This document shows, piece after piece, positions 21,908 to 36,100 of a stretch of DNA of 64,000 nucleotides. A program made the translations under genes and the position numbers. Within the stretch, counting starts at the first letter, position 1; each line of letters opens with the position of its first letter. This DNA comes from Varanus komodoensis (lineage: Eukaryota; Chordata; Lepidosauria; Squamata; Varanidae), in assembly GCF_004798865.1 (NCBI RefSeq), contig NW_025336481.1:29673444-29737443 (forward strand), read 5' to 3'. The notes below the pieces were generated by a model. That model had not been told where the DNA came from and ran no database searches. It saw only the letters and a program-made list of their open reading frames with translations.

Positions 21908-24900
21908 TAATCTGCATTGTGCTAGTGTAATCAAAGGACAATTGCATGGATAACATAATATCTAAATGATTCTAATTCTACTACAACTAGGATGTGTAAA
22001 GTCTTTACTGAAAACAGAAAAGTTGTAATTCTACTCATAGCGTCACAGAAAATGATTCAATAATATTTATTTGTTGAGTCAAAGTAAAAAAGAAATGAAA
22101 AGCAGTATTTACTCTACAATTGCAAGACAGTGTAATCTTCACCACCTTTTCAAGTATTTATATGTACATTTTGCAACAATAACCGCCAGGACTGTTAAAC
22201 ATGTCTTTTTCATAAGCCAATGCTCTCTAAATGCAAATCATAAGCACAGCTGTAAAAGAAATCTTCTGCCAAAATACACAAGAGAGAGAAGGGGGGAATA
22301 TACAGTAGCAGCTGGCTGTCTTTGAAGTGGGAAAATGTTATTTCCCTAACACTATCCACTTATATGGAAAATATGTTCAGGGGATGGCAACTTTGATCAT
22401 TCAGGTTTTGGACTTTCTGGAACTTTTTACTTAAGCAAACACGTACAGTGCACTTGCCAAAGCATATGGGGTGAGGAGACAGCAGGGAGACAATATTATA
22501 TGTCTCCTTGAAACATTTGTCTAACATGTTGCAACTATTAGCAAAGTGAGCATAATGCAATTTTGCTTTTCCAACAGATCTATACTTTCAGGAAAGTCAA
22601 GTCCTTTCCCTTCCCCTAACTACACAAAGCATCCCTTGCTGTCACTTGTGGCTTGAAAAACTTGATTAATGCTTGGCAATTGCCTAATTACTCATTTACC
22701 CTACATACAAATCCCATGAGTCCACAATCAGTAGGGGAGACTTATGGAACAACACATGAAGGATTTGCATCCCCAAAGCACCACCCACCAATTGACTGTG
22801 ATGAGTCATCGTGTGAGAGTGTAAGATTTGACAATTTTCTACTGCAATACTGTGAGTACCAAGAAACTGCAAAGAAACAATCCCTGCTGAAGCATATGCT
22901 ACCTCGCTGGTAACTAAACAAATGAATAGCAGCGCAATTAGTTTCTTCACAGCATATTCCCAAATTCTCAGCATATACTTTGCTATCCTCACAGCTTGTT
23001 GTAAAACCATGCAGATCTCCGGGGACACCAGAGCAATGGACTCTAATTCAACTGGAATGGCAATACAGGCCCCAGTGCGGCTCTGGCCATCCCCTGGAAG
23101 TTGAGAGTCTCATACAAAATGGTGCCCAAATTGGTTATTGAAAGCCAAAAGGGCCAAAATTAGTTTGTAGACAATCTAATCATGACCTTTCACTCTTCCA
23201 TAGAAGCTGATGCTATCAATTGGATAGTGTTATTTCTCCCAATTATTTTGCACCTAGTGGGGGATTGCACCCTGCAAAAATGGTCTCCAGGCCTCCCAAA
23301 CCTGGTTTAGTATCTGAAGGGTGAGCTTTCATTCCCAGACAGTTCCATTTTCAAAGAAAATCTGTTCTTTCCCCATTTCCCCATAAAAAAATATAGCAGA
23401 TGCAGTTATTCTCACTATGGCAGTGATGTGAAATGGCTGCATCTATAAAAATATGCCACCTTACATAATTAAAGGCACAGGGATATTATCTGGGTCACAC
23501 TTGTACTTTTCATTCCACTTGTATGTTATTTGTTATTGATTCATTCTCCAAATTTATGCAGTACAGTTTAAATCAGGAAAATCACTAACTAGTATTTACA
23601 GCCAATCTTAGCTACTTCAAATGATCATGTAAACCACAGTTCAGAATTTTAGGAATGAGTCATGGAGAGACTTTGACCTATGAAATATTGCTGCTGTCTG
23701 GCTCCAAGGAGTGAACTTGGGTCTTCTTCAGTGATCAGCAAGGCCTTGAGAAGCATTTCCCAGACAGCTCCTCTCCTTAGGATCCATCTCTCACACGTCC
23801 AGAAGAAGCCAGTAATGTCAGAGAAAGTCACTGGACACTGAGAAGGTGGAAGTGCTAGAAGGATTTACCTGGATAGGTTACAGAACTCACTCTGGCAATG
23901 GCTCTATAGTCTTCCCATAGCAGCATGGTTGCTGGCCATGGTCCTGAACCCAAGGTAATAATAACTGGTACCTGTACTACTAGCACTATCCAGGTACCCC
24001 AGAACTGGCCCAATCTGCCATCTGGTCCCTTCTTCTCAGCCATTGTCTCACTGGGATGATGGAACCCCTACTCCCCTCTCTTCCATTTTCCTGTGCAAAA
24101 GGAGCCAAATTAAGCTTCCACTGTTGTGTTTTGAATGTGTTGATGTACAAACTCAAGGAATTCTGGCTGTGTGTCAGGCATTTAATGACCATGTACAGGG
24201 CAGGGGTAATGTCATGACAAAGACACCATCTCTTGCCCTGCATCCATTCTAATGTGTTCTGCAGTGTTTCCATGTGCAGAAAATTGTTCCTGTGTAGGCT
24301 GGTGCCATGCTTGATTGGCTATCAGCAGAAAATATGCATATTCGTACAGGCACACTGTGATTGAAATGATGCCCCTGTACCCCACTGAATTTCTGACAGG
24401 TTAGAAATAACTGTCCTGTTAGAAATCTACTTTTGGTCCTGGTGTGACTGCATCAGTTGCACTGATCCATGTTTGGGGATAAGAACCACCTGGCTCTCAT
24501 TATTGCTTCCCAACATGTTCACTCATTCTAAAAAGTTCATCAAAACATTTTAAGAGGTCATGTTGTTCTTATCTGAAGGAAATCAACCAAGGAAATGTTT
24601 TTGAGCTTTCCATTATCTGAAGATGTTGAGGAAAACTCAGAACAAAGGTAGAATGGCAGAATCATTGCCCTGAAAGTTTGCCCTCTGTGCCTTCAGATGA
24701 ACACTATATCAACTTCTGTAGATATTGTGTTTACTTTTTAAATCACTTGTAGGCTTGCTTCCTGGAGTCCTCTCCAGCTTCTTTTATTGCTTCAGTGGGT
24801 TTGTTTTCATACTACAAGCAGACAGCAATGATAAGTAATTGGACCATGGGAAAGTCACTTTATGGCAAAGAGCAACATGGTAGATGGAAGAATAAATATG

Positions 24901-27890
24901 TTTTATTGGAGATAATTTTTGATGCAGGGCTTTTTTCCCCTTTCAAATGGCAGCACAAATGCATCTTTTAACATACTTCAAGTACTTAAATAATTACATC
25001 TATATGTAAATAATTACACGCAACAGAAAGATAAAGAAAAGGAGAAAATTAAGTGTTTTATTTACAGATTTTGGTGTGATAAGATCATTCAGTTCATAAT
25101 TCTTCATCTAGAGAAGAAACTAATTTCACATTTCTTAATTCTCATACACAAGAACCAACTGAATAGTACCTTGTGTAATCCATCAACATGTCTTTGAATG
25201 ATCAATGGCAAGCAGGTGAGCTGACAGTATGGCTATAATACAGAACACCTGCAGCACAAATTTTGCTTCCCACACCTTTTATAGTTCTCAGCACATTTCT
25301 TCTGGATGAAGTTAAACTGCATTATCAGCCACTGGTGAGAAATAAAGCCTACCTAAGATTATGGATCAACTTGCAGCATTCAATTAAGTTAAATAGTCAT
25401 CAGGTTCTGAATGCCTTTCAGCTTCATATAAGTCCGAAATGATTTTCAGCTCAAATTCAGTGGTAAACAGCAAAAATAAAATCAAACTTTCTATGCTATT
25501 ACCTTTGCCTGCTCTTTGGCATTAACACTGTCCTTAATATTCTCTAACTCAGATACTCACTTTGAAAGCAGTACAAGGCAAACCAGCAATAAAACACCAT
25601 CAAAGTGCCTGGGAAAAGTGCTAAAAATTGCCCCCAAAAGGAGGTGCTTTTTCAACACTCCAAAAATTGAACATGAGTTGTGGTAAATAGGTCCAATACA
25701 GCATTACTCTTCACACAAATATAAGAGAGCTTCATGTGCCCTAATTTCTTGTTCTTAAATCACAGGAGAAAAATATATATGGTGCTGAATTAGGTTGGCC
25801 TCGTTTTTCGACATCCTCTAGGTTTCACTTTGAAGAGTACAGAGGAAAAAGGCAGGGAATGGAGACAAGGGAACTAGGAACCTGGTGAATGGGCATACTA
25901 TTAGATGATGAACAAATGGGGAAAGTTCAAAAAACAAATTGCTAAAGACAGGGATTGCAATAAGATCTCTCAATGCACCTAGGAACTGGCAAAAAAGATG
26001 ATGCAAAGATGCTGAGAAAAGTGACCATGGTGATACTGGAATGATCAAGCAAGGGGGAACAAAATCTTATCAAGCAGGAAACAATTTGGTTGATAATGCT
26101 TATGGTTTGGATACTGAGTTAGTCAGAGTAGGCTTCCAGTCAATGGGTGTGGTGACTAAAGGCATGATTCTCTCATTGCATGCAAACACAAGATTTACAT
26201 GTACCCCAGACAGGCAGTGAAGTACAACAGAAGCAATGTCTGCTACCCTGTAGGTCACACCTGAATTTCATCTAGATGGCTGTTTCTGGCTAATTAGGTG
26301 AAGTGCTACAGAGAAGGAGGGAAGGAAGTTTTGGACACAGCATAAGGCATTGGTCCCAGCCTCCCCCCGTTCGTGCTTCCTGATGCCCCTTTAGCAGCTT
26401 CATGTTCAGAGGATGACCTTGGAACTGGGATTCCAAATAATCCTCTGGCCTCACCTGAGACAATGCTGGGAAGCTACAGATTTATGTCCTAAGTCTGGAT
26501 CCAAACCTACATTATTACTCTCTCTAGAGAATATAAGAACCTATGAAGTCCAGAGAAAATGAAAGAAAGAAGTGGAATTAAAAGATGGACAGAATGATAG
26601 AATGTTGTCAGACAATTATGTGTTTTGGAATTATATCCATCAACCCTTTTCTGGCTGTAAATCAGTGGAAAGCAAAATACTGAAAAAGTACACACATTGG
26701 ATGGAGTTAGACCTTTACCAAAGGCTAGTGGAAAGTGCTTAAGTATATAAATCTTGAAATGAAAAGAGGGCCATTTTAAGTACATCTGTTTTCATTTGTG
26801 AAATGTGTTATGTCCAGATATAGGCTCCATAGACTTCCCTTTCTCTCTCCTGACTAATGCAGAGTCTAAATGAGTCTTTTTGCTCTTTAATCCCCTGGCA
26901 CTACTTAAGCCCATGACTTTTGCTCCATCTTTATTCAGCTCTAATCATTACCTCAGTTGGCAAGCCAGAAACTAGTTCATGCAGTACACTCCACTGGTTA
27001 TTTAACAACCAAAATATTCTATGAATCCATTGAAGTTATTCTTACCATGTTTTATTTATGCTACATCTGCTTTAATGAAGGCTACCTGCATAATTTTCAA
27101 CTTTCATGGCTGGTACTGCCCTTTAATACTGTGTTTTCATTTTGCTAGAGCTTGCACAACAGTTCATCTCAAGTCAGGCCACAGAATTTCCTTGCTTTTA
27201 TGTTCTGCATATTTGCTGTCGTATTTGTTTAAGCATCATGAGGTGCAACCAATGGCAGTATTAGAGAGTTTTCCATGCACTGCAGAAATAGCTGCCATGG
27301 GATCGTCTGTATAATTACTGCAATGTGTCTTCAGTCAATAAAAAGCTTTGCTTTAAGAAGAAAGAGGCAGCATGTGAAGGCCAAGGCAGATGAAATTCCA
27401 CAATCACCAGACTTAACTATTAAATGAAATGGAGACAGAGAGCAGAGACGGTTCTAACCTGATTGGCCACTGGATGGCATTACAGACCCATTCAAAAACA
27501 CCAGAAAGGCCAGAAGTCTGTCTCTAAAAAGGGTGTGTGAGTTTTGTGTGTGCTTTTTTTTTTTTTTTTTGGTAAAAGAGTTACAAATCAAAGCCTATGA
27601 TCTTTTTTCCCCTAAATACCTGTAACTTAATTATAACATTACTATATAAATGAAAAGTCCTACATGATGTCATGGATGGCAGTCATTCAGTTCCCAACAA
27701 GGTGCTCTGAAAAGCTTCTAGAATAAGCGAATGACATTTGTCCCACAGCTCATTCACATCCTGGCAAATAAGATGAAAATGTACCTGAGTGACTTCAGGA
27801 CACATAAAGGCTGAAAATATTCGATCACACTGCACAGGGGATATGTTGCTTGAGGAAGAACCCTATGGTCTCTGCAGCTTATGTACATAA
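21908..27890. other. 6-kb stretch with almost no recognisable repeat
   Basis: Apart from a T-run at about 27551-27570, I identify no LINE, SINE or MITE here, unlike the rest of the window. The many open frames of 60-110 codons lack domains. Inference: unique intronic or flanking DNA, possibly including conserved regulatory sequence, which cannot be seen by eye. Confidence 0.4.
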
Positions 27891-27972
27891 TAGAAACAGA
27901 GCCAGGAGGGGGTCTCCCAGGCCATCTAGTCTGACCCCCAGATCCAGCCAGTTCCACTCATGATATGCCTAC
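27891..27972 (-). repeat. CR1-like LINE 3' end, short
   Basis: TAGAAACAGAGCCAGGAGGG, GGTCTCCCAGGCCATCTAGT and CTGACCCCCAG resemble the reversed 3' end of CR1-group LINEs (GGCCATCTAGTC is typical). It is nearly the same as 59246-59332. Confidence 0.55.
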
Positions 27973-28054
27973 CATGTGCATGTCCATCTTACCTCTGTAA
28001 CTTTGTATACTGAAATCAAGAGTGACTCTTGGGTTCACATGCTTTATTCCTCAC

Positions 28055-28281
28055 TTTTATTTATTTATTTGATCTATCCCCTGCCTTTTTATTTTTTATA
28101 AAACTCAAAGCAGCTTAAATCATTCTCCTCTTCCTGTTCTCAATCTTATCTCCAGAACAACAACCCTTGAGGTAGGTTGGCCCAAAGTCACCCAGTTGGC
28201 ACTATGGCTGAGTAGAGACTAGAACCCAGATTGCCTGAGTCCTAGTCCCATGCTTTTCCCCGGTACACCACACTAGCTCTC
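28055..28281 (-). mobile_element. tRNA-derived SINE, old copy
   Basis: In the minus direction: head AGCTAGTGTGGTGTACCGGG, a B-box region (CAATCTGGGTTCTAGTCTC), body GGGTGACTTTGGGCCAACCT and a tail ending in AAATAAATAA. It belongs to the same family as 21673-21907, with more changes. Confidence 0.82.
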
Positions 28282-30030
28282 CTCCCAAACCATTGGCTAT
28301 GCAATGTATTATTTCCTGCCACAATACACCTGTTTCTAACATGTATCCTTTCTAATTCAGCTAACCTCCTCATATTAAAATCTTCAAAGAAGACCTTTGT
28401 CTAAATGCTGTCAATGGGAGATACAGAGTTTACACCTGCAAAGGAAGGCCTTCCTTGTGCAGGAGCCTTGATTCCAGAATGCCAGGTTCTGAAGAAAATC
28501 CCATCAGGACAAATTTTGTTTTCCTTTCATAGCCACTACAAAACAGTTATTTTTACCTAGGCAACATTTGAATTCTATTTTTTATTATTTTTAAAATGAA
28601 TTGATTGTGGTTTGGTTTGCTACTTAAAGAATTATTCTTTACCAATTTGCCTTTCAATATGTGACTATTGGTCTTGTTAGTTTTGAATAATGTGTACATA
28701 CCCCAAATCCAGTATGTACACAAAGATTTATATAGATTTAAAATTTAAAATAGATAAATCAAGAGAGGTTCTCAATTGTAGTCTGAAATAGGTTGGGGAC
28801 TAGACACAAGCCAATAATCTGAAGCTTAGTTCAGATAAGACACTTTTGCTCTTAGTAAGCAGAACTGCTAGGCCAGTGATAAGTGTTCACTTGGGCTTCA
28901 GAAATGATAGTAATCCCCTTTAAAAATCTGCTTCACAGTCTTGGTTTCTGCTAGGATCCAGACTCCCTCTGGGGTTACTAGGTGGTGACTAGCCATGGTT
29001 GAGGAATCTGATCTTTGTAATTCAGACTAATATGTCAACTGGAAGGTAAATATCCTTTGGATTTCATACTTTTCCAGATTTGTGATGCAGTTTTTGGCTT
29101 TAAAAATGTAAAAAAATGCATAGTTTACTATAAATATATTTGGAAATATATGCATTATATTTGAGATACATTTCCCCCTGGACTTTAATTGCTTTAAACA
29201 CTTATGAAATCAATATCCCATTTATATTGAACATGGGATCTACATGGGATTTACTTATTTATCATAATCTATGTAAGACAGCTTCAAATTTGCTTTGTTC
29301 TTTTTTAGTATTACTATTATTACAGGTCAACTGGGAGGAAAACTATTTTTCTGGTACTTTTACATGCTCTGTACTTTAATTTGACACTTCATTTAACATT
29401 TCATTCACACCTCTGTGATCACAGTTAAGTAGTCCAAAATGGTGTCTGCACATAAATCTTGAACTTGGAAGTAAAGGTAGAGCAAGCAGAAGTCCAGAAA
29501 AACTGCAGCAGTTTGTCTGTTTTTTGCATCCTACTTGTACCTATAATTCGCACTGCAATAGCACATGGACTTTCTCCCCCACATAGTTTTGATTTAATTC
29601 GCTCTGATGTTGTTTAACCAATAAAAGACATATAGAGTGTGTTCACAGTACAATCACAGTAGCTTATTCCCCCTGATGCACATGCTGGAGAATTTTTATT
29701 TTTACTTTTACTAGTGTAGTTTGCCATATTGTGTGAACTCAGCAAGGTTTTAGGCTTGTAGTCATGGTTAACAAGCCACTACAGGACCCTAAAACATTCC
29801 AAGGGATCTTTGTGGCTTCCTAACTACAGCCACAAGACACACTTGCCAGTTTCATGCTCACAGCAGGATATACCTAGTATATTTGTGTTATTGCACAAAT
29901 ACTTTCCAGCAAGTAGCTGGCACACATGGTAGGGGAAAGCCATTCTACTTCAGCCTCTACTCTCGTTCTCACATCCTTCAGCCTTCTGTTTTCTCCACTT
30001 AACCTTCCAATTGCTCCCTGATACCTGCTG
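28282..30030. other. No recognised feature
   Basis: AT-rich sequence. The frame at 29140-29379 has no known domain. No splice-flanked exon or named repeat was seen. Confidence 0.45.
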
Positions 30031-30172
30031 AGGAAGAGCTGTAGCTTAGTGGTAGAGTGCATATTTTTTGCATTAATTGTTTCAAATATGACCCCTGGCA
30101 TCTCCAGAACTCCTGTGTGAAACCTTGGGAACAATAGACAGTTAGTGGTATAGAGCAATCCCCTATGGTCCT
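30031..30172 (+). mobile_element. SINE with tRNA-Ala-like head, worn
   Basis: GCTGTAGCTTAGTGGTAGAG followed by TTTTTGCATT and CCCTGGCATCTCCAG resembles tRNA-Ala (A box TAGCTTAGTGG from 30042, TGC anticodon region), with a damaged B box. The tail GACAGTTAGTGGTATAGAGC and ATGGTCCTTTTGGATA resembles a common squamate SINE tail. A functional tRNA is excluded by the damaged T arm and the missing acceptor-stem pairing. Confidence 0.65.
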
Positions 30173-30235
30173 TTTGGATAGCAAGTTGACTTATGTGTGT
30201 TCTAGAAAGGAGGATAGCAGGTTTTTCAGAAATGA

Positions 30236-30930
30236 AATTTGCTTATTTAAGTAGCTTACATCCCTCTTCTTTCCACCAAATGGACTCAAAGCAGCTGATT
30301 AACAAGACAAACAATGAAACATGCAAGCAAATAAAAACCAAACATATAAATTAAGAACATAAGAACAATATAAATCCAGTACAAGTGAGAATAAAAAAAC
30401 TAAGACTTATTTTGTTACAAAACAAAATTACATTCATGTTTTAGATAGAATCCATAGCATCTTCAGGTGCCTGCTTACAAGGGTATTCTACAGAGTGACT
30501 GCCATGACTGAAAAGGCTCTGTTGACTAAACACCTGACTTGCCATCAGTGGCCAAGGATTGGAGCCATTGATTGGAGCATACAGAGGAACACACAGAAGA
30601 AGGTAGTCTTTATGGTTTCCAGATTCCAAACCAGGATTTTATACATTGAACCTAGAAACACACTGGCAACCAGCTCAAGCAAATGGATGCATTGTGACAT
30701 GAATTCCTTACGCTGGTCAAAAACATGACAGAAGAATCCCTCACCAGCTATGCCACCTGTACAACTAAGAGAACTGCCACATTGAAAGACAGTCATGAAC
30801 ACCAACATATAGCCATCTACGTCAGTCTGAATATCCAGTCCCATGCAGTGGTCCATCCCACAACAGTCCCTGAAACCTGACGAAGGCCATTTTTGTCCCT
30901 AAACCCTGCATATCCATTGGATCTATGCAC
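30236..30930 (-). repeat. LINE-like dispersed repeat with L2-type tail
   Basis: The left end, read in reverse, is AATCAGCTGCTTTGAGTCC and ATGTAAGCTACTTAAATAAG, an L2-type 3' end. Further in, GACTGAAAAGGCTCT and ACACTGGCAACCAGCTCAAGC are blocks that recur in the same order at 51610-52081. The family is unnamed here, and the limits are approximate. Confidence 0.4.
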
Positions 30931-31049
30931 ATGGATCCTACATGCATGCAAGTTATACACATACACACAGGACATTAGCATCTTGTCTTTTCCAGATTTC
31001 ATGTTCATGTTCAATTGGGATGCATAGAGTTCAAAAGTACTGGATTTCC

Positions 31050-33162
31050 TTCAGTTGAAGAGCTAAATTCAAATTCAGAGAAGCTCTTCAAGGCTGCATT
31101 CCAGTAGCAGTTGGTGGAGCCAAGTGCAAGAAGGATGGGGCCTAAATATTCAAAGCACTGCAGTCAGTAAGACCTATTAAGAACAACAAAAAGGGCTTCT
31201 TCAGGTATGTTAAAAGGAAAGGAAGTGCAAAAGTAATGTCAAACCAGTTGTGCAGTGAAGATGGCAAAATGACAGTTGAACATGTGTTCAATTTATTTTC
31301 TCAGCTCTTATTTTGAAGTACCCTATGGTACTATGTGAAGTACCACTGGACTGGAGGAATTCAAATGTTGCCCTTATCTTCAGAAAGGGAAAAAGGGAAG
31401 ATCTAGGGAATTACAGTTGTCAATCTGACATTGGTATCTTGGGAAGATTCTGGAGCAGATTATAAAGCTATCTGTGAAAGCAATCAAATAGAGGGGTGAA
31501 AATCCATTGAGTTTTCTTAGCCTGGTCCATTCTGTCAACCTGGTACTGGTGCTCCCTCAATCTGAAGCAAGTTGAACCATCACACAGACTTAAAAATGCA
31601 GACTTTTAAAAAACATGTCAGGATCTGGGCAGATTCAGAGTTCCTTCTGCTGGTCAACTGCCAGAATAACAACCCTGATAGTTTCAGGATTGGTTCCTGA
31701 CTCTGCTGCAGTTTCTAGGGCCTTCATGAATACCACCTGGGAGCTCTGGGGGAAAAAAAGAGGCTCTTTTTTTCAGAAGCTGCCTTAGCAATAAAGAGCT
31801 CTTAGCAAAATTTGTGCAGATGTACCAGTTTACATATATTTATACAATTTGCACAAATTGCATTGGAAGTACACAAGTCCCAGTTTCCCAACTCTGCCTG
31901 CTTTTGGCTTTTGGAAACGTATCTGAAATCTGTTGAGCTCGATATGAATAAAATTAGTCTTCCTGTATTGCACATCCTATTCTGATTGATGCTGATGCAG
32001 TGATCACTAAACATCAGCATGGAGTTGTCAAGAATGAGGCCTGCCAGACTAATCTTTTTCATTTTTCAATCAGGTATCTTCCTTAGTAGATCATGGAAAT
32101 TCTGTGGATGTATTGTCAGCAAGGCATTTGACGCAGTACACCCTGATCTCCTGAGTTAGATGACATTACTACTAGGCGGTTCCACAAGAAAGCTGCAGAA
32201 CCAGCTTATCTTTTGTAAGCCATCCTGAGACTTGTTGCAAAGGATGCCATAAAATGTTTAATTAAATTAAAATTAGATTAGATTAAACCATCCTCAAAGA
32301 GTGCTTTCCAATGGTTCTTTATCAATCTGGAGGGAGACACTGCATGGAGTGCTGCAGGTCCAAGTCCTTGGCTCTGCACTTTTTAACATTTTTATTAATG
32401 ACTCAGGAGACGAGATTGGGGAAACACTTATAAATTTGCAGATGACAGAAAATTGAGTGGGATAACTACCACATTGGAAGACAGCAACATCATTCAAAAT
32501 AATCTTACTAGGCTAGAAGATTGGGCAGAAAAAACAGAAAACAATTGGGAAGAGACAAGTGCAACCATGTCTACATGGGAGTGGGGGAGTAAATCAAAAG
32601 CACAACTATAAGACCTGGCTTAGTAAAAGTTGAAACGGAAAGGATTTTGGAGCTGTATCTGATCACATACTGAATATGAAAAATAAAAAAGGCAAATGCA
32701 AATCTAGGTTGTATCAACTGAAGTATAGTTTCTAAATCATGGAAAGTAACAGTTCCACTTCATGCTGTGTGGGTCAGACCTCATCTTGGTGTCCAGTTCT
32801 GGACATGACACTTGTAGAAGGATTTAAAGAAACAAGTTCAGAGAAGGGAAAGAATTATGATCAGCACAGTAGGAACTGTCACACAAGCAAAGAAGTTACT
32901 GTACAGCTTGAGCCTTGAAAAGAGGAGACTTATGGGGGATATAACAGCACTTTTCCAGTATCTAAAGAATTGTCTTACAGAAGATGGCCATGACTTGTTC
33001 TCTGTCATCCAAAGCTACAGGACACAAAATAACAGGCTTACGTTACAGAAAGACAATACGGTTGAAAATCATGGAAAATCTGCCAGGGGTGTTGTAAATT
33101 GGATTGTGAAATCATGGGAACAAAAAAAATCTTTCTCCAACCCTATCGTTTTATGATAGTTT
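31050..33162 (+). mobile_element. CR1 LINE, long decayed copy
   Basis: CR1 reverse transcriptase remains appear in order: NNKKGFFRYVKRKGSAK (about 31170-31225), KAFDAVHPDLL (32121-32153), VLGSALFNIFIND (about 32363-32402), FADD (32435-32446), then SLEKRRLMGDITALFQYL (about 32907-32961), an RTQNNRL stretch (about 33015-33045) and an end reading CTATCGTTTTATGATAG like the CR1 ATTCTATG terminus. There are many stops and frameshifts. It is interrupted at about 32200-32290 by an unrelated 3' tail. Much of the 5' half of the element is missing. Confidence 0.85.
32200..32290 (+). mobile_element. L2-type LINE or SINE tail inside CR1
   Basis: TTTGTAAGCCATCCTGAGAC, then GATGCCATAAAATGTTTAAT and a run of ATTAAATTAAAATTAG units look like the 3' end of an L2-type LINE or a SINE sharing that tail. 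It lies between two CR1 blocks, so it inserted after the CR1 copy. No exact target duplication was found. Confidence 0.5.
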
Positions 33163-36100
33163 ATCTTAAAGTACTTCTTGTTGCTAGGAAAGCCTTGGGA
33201 AAGACATTTCAGTGTCAGAAAGGGCAGAAATCCTGTGCAAAACTGGGAAATTTCCCAAGGATTGGAAGTCAGGAGAAAGAGAGCATGAGCAGCAGGGAAA
33301 CTCTAGAAGACTGGACTAGTATTCCATGTGGATCAGGTGTGGCACAGAAGCCTGAGATTCAAAATCCCTGATGTAGGCCCCATGCAATCACATTCTATAA
33401 ATACTTTTGAGGAAAAAGATGTGGACAGTGGCACTATCCTTGTTCCTCTCCAAGGGTTCACTATAAATGGTTGCAGATTGTGTGAAAGGAGCTCTAAAGA
33501 TTCTCTGTTTAATGAAATTGATAATAATTATTTTTAATTTTTATTAATTTTACAGTGTAAAATAGAGATAGAAGAGAATTTTACAATTAAAATAATAAAC
33601 ATACATTTGAAATAAAACATAAACACTGTGCAACCCACCTGCAGAACCATTAAAAAACTCTTTCAAAAATTATTTCAAGAAGCTCCATTCCCCTTCCAAA
33701 ATTGCAATGACTCTGTGCAGGTTTAAATACTTTGCCTTTTTAAATCACATAATCAGTGAACCCCAATCTTGTCAAAATTATTCTTTTTCATATACCTTTT
33801 TCACTTTAATATCACAAACTAATGTATCATTAGCTTGCTATATTACAAACTTCTCTATGCCAATCATTCAACTGAAAATCATATTTTATTTTCTGGTTTT
33901 TTGCTAAAATGAATCTCACAGCTGTTCTTAAGTTTGTTATTAATTCTTCAACAATCCATCTCCATCGTTTTCTATCAAATATTGATAGTAATGCAATCTC
34001 AGGACATACTTCAATATTTAAATTTAATATTTTACTACACTCTTTAAAAATTAACTATATAGCCACATTCCCACAACATATGAAAATATGTATCCACTCC
34101 ATGACCACATCTCCAACATAGACTAGAAAATTTGTTATCTATATAATTCAACTTTAGTGGAGTTAAGTAGCATTTCCATGCTAATTTGTATTTTTCCTTT
34201 ATTCTTATTGAAATACATGTTGGTTATTATATGATTTTTTAAAAAATTGCAAGGATAGATAAGCCATCAGTTTTTCAGTGCCCACTGATTTAATAAAAAC
34301 AAAGTTCATCTACTATACTGAGGTGTTATCGATCAGCAGAATAAGCACTGAACCAAGAATACTTATTGTTTATAAATGATCACATGCATTAGAGAGTCTC
34401 ACCTATTAATGTTCCTCAAGATCATAAGCCAAGGACACATGACACTTGCAGTCCTGCATGAACAAGCAACAATTCGATAGGTGCTTACAGGATCAAGAGG
34501 TGACCCTAGACAAAGGGTTTATACTCTGATGCCACGAAAACAAGATAGTGTTAATAAATGACTGCTCACCTTCCCTTTGGCTCATACTCACAAATGGCAA
34601 TTTAGATTATACACTTTGCTAATAGGAATATCTAGCAAGAATGGAAAGTTTTACCCTCTTTTTCCTTTTGAACTTCAGAGTGAATACAACATAGCAGTGA
34701 AGCAATATTGTAATTCAGAGTACCTGTTCTAAGTTAGGTTAGTTTTAGGTCTCACATGGAGCATGGTCAGCTAGATGCAGAAGTGGCCAATGCATATGAG
34801 TGGGGATGCTTTTTTTGGGTGCAGTTAATGCCCAAAGGACACCTTATATTGGACAAGTGTACCTCTATCTGCTCCCTGAAGTGGTACCGTCTAAGTAGGG
34901 CTGTACCGATTTACTAGTCATGTTGTTCGACACACAGATGGGCAGGACAAAGGTAGAGTAATAGAGAAGTATTTTGTAAAGGAGTTTATGTGGGATTTAA
35001 TGTTCTTTACTGGTGGTGGGCTTTACGGTGGGCTTTAAAGAGCTGTACTAGGACTAGTAACTTATTAACAGGATAGCAGAAAGCACTGGGGGAAAAAATG
35101 AACAGGTGTTTCCAGGAGAGATAAAGAAATCAAGAGAAGTAGATACACCTGACTGTAAGTGTGGATTGTTTCAGATTTTAATAGCAGCAAAAAGCAAGAG
35201 TAGGAGAGAGAAACAACTGTGAGAAGGAAAATAAGTGAAGTTGTGATATGGCGTATGGTTAGAAGTAAAGAGAAAAAGCCTGGAATTGCAGTGAAGATAC
35301 ATCAGTGCAGAAACTTAGTAGGAAGCAGCATACAGTCACAGAAAAACCAGGAGCAGGCATCATGTCACAGAGTATGAAACTTGACCAGATGGCTGTAGCA
35401 GTCAACCTGTGCCACAAACTAAACAGCCATAAATCCTATTAAAGTCAAGAAATGCTTACAATACTGGTTACCTCTAGAAAGAGCAATTAGGGATGGTGCC
35501 ATATGAAGGCACTTCTAACTGTAGTTTTATAAAAGGTATCTCTCTTGATGCACTCAGCTGCTGAACACTTCACTAAACACAGCTGTTAATTTAAAAATAG
35601 AAGCAATAAATAATAACTTCCCATGCACCTGGCTCAATTTGTCACACTCATTTCATATTTCTTTACAACTCAAAGAGTTAATTAATGAGCTGCTTTTGGA
35701 AGGACTACCCCAATGGCCCCTCCTTCCTTCTGTCTATCAGCTTGGCATTAGAGTTTAGTCAGACAGTGGCATCATATGCCACAATGTCATGGTTGATCTA
35801 AATGTTTCAGAATAACACATGGAATGAATCATGGCATGGCATGGATGAATTGTTCCAGAATTCTAGAATATTCAAAAGAAGCTTTGAAATATTTGTTTTG
35901 CACTGTATTACTGAATGCAATATTTGGCAATGGAGGAATTGTTGAAAAGAAGAAACAGATCCTATTCTCTGCCATTGTAATGCCACCACAGATATTCCCT
36001 TCTGGAGCTCAGACAATGTAGCAGAATCATGAGATGTATCTGTATCAATGGTAGGCTGAAACTCATGCAAGGTGATTACCAATAGCAGGACCATTCTAAC

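Noticed and set aside
30031-30105. Functional tRNA-Ala gene
   Set aside because: The A-box region is good, but the T arm and acceptor stem do not pair and a SINE tail follows.
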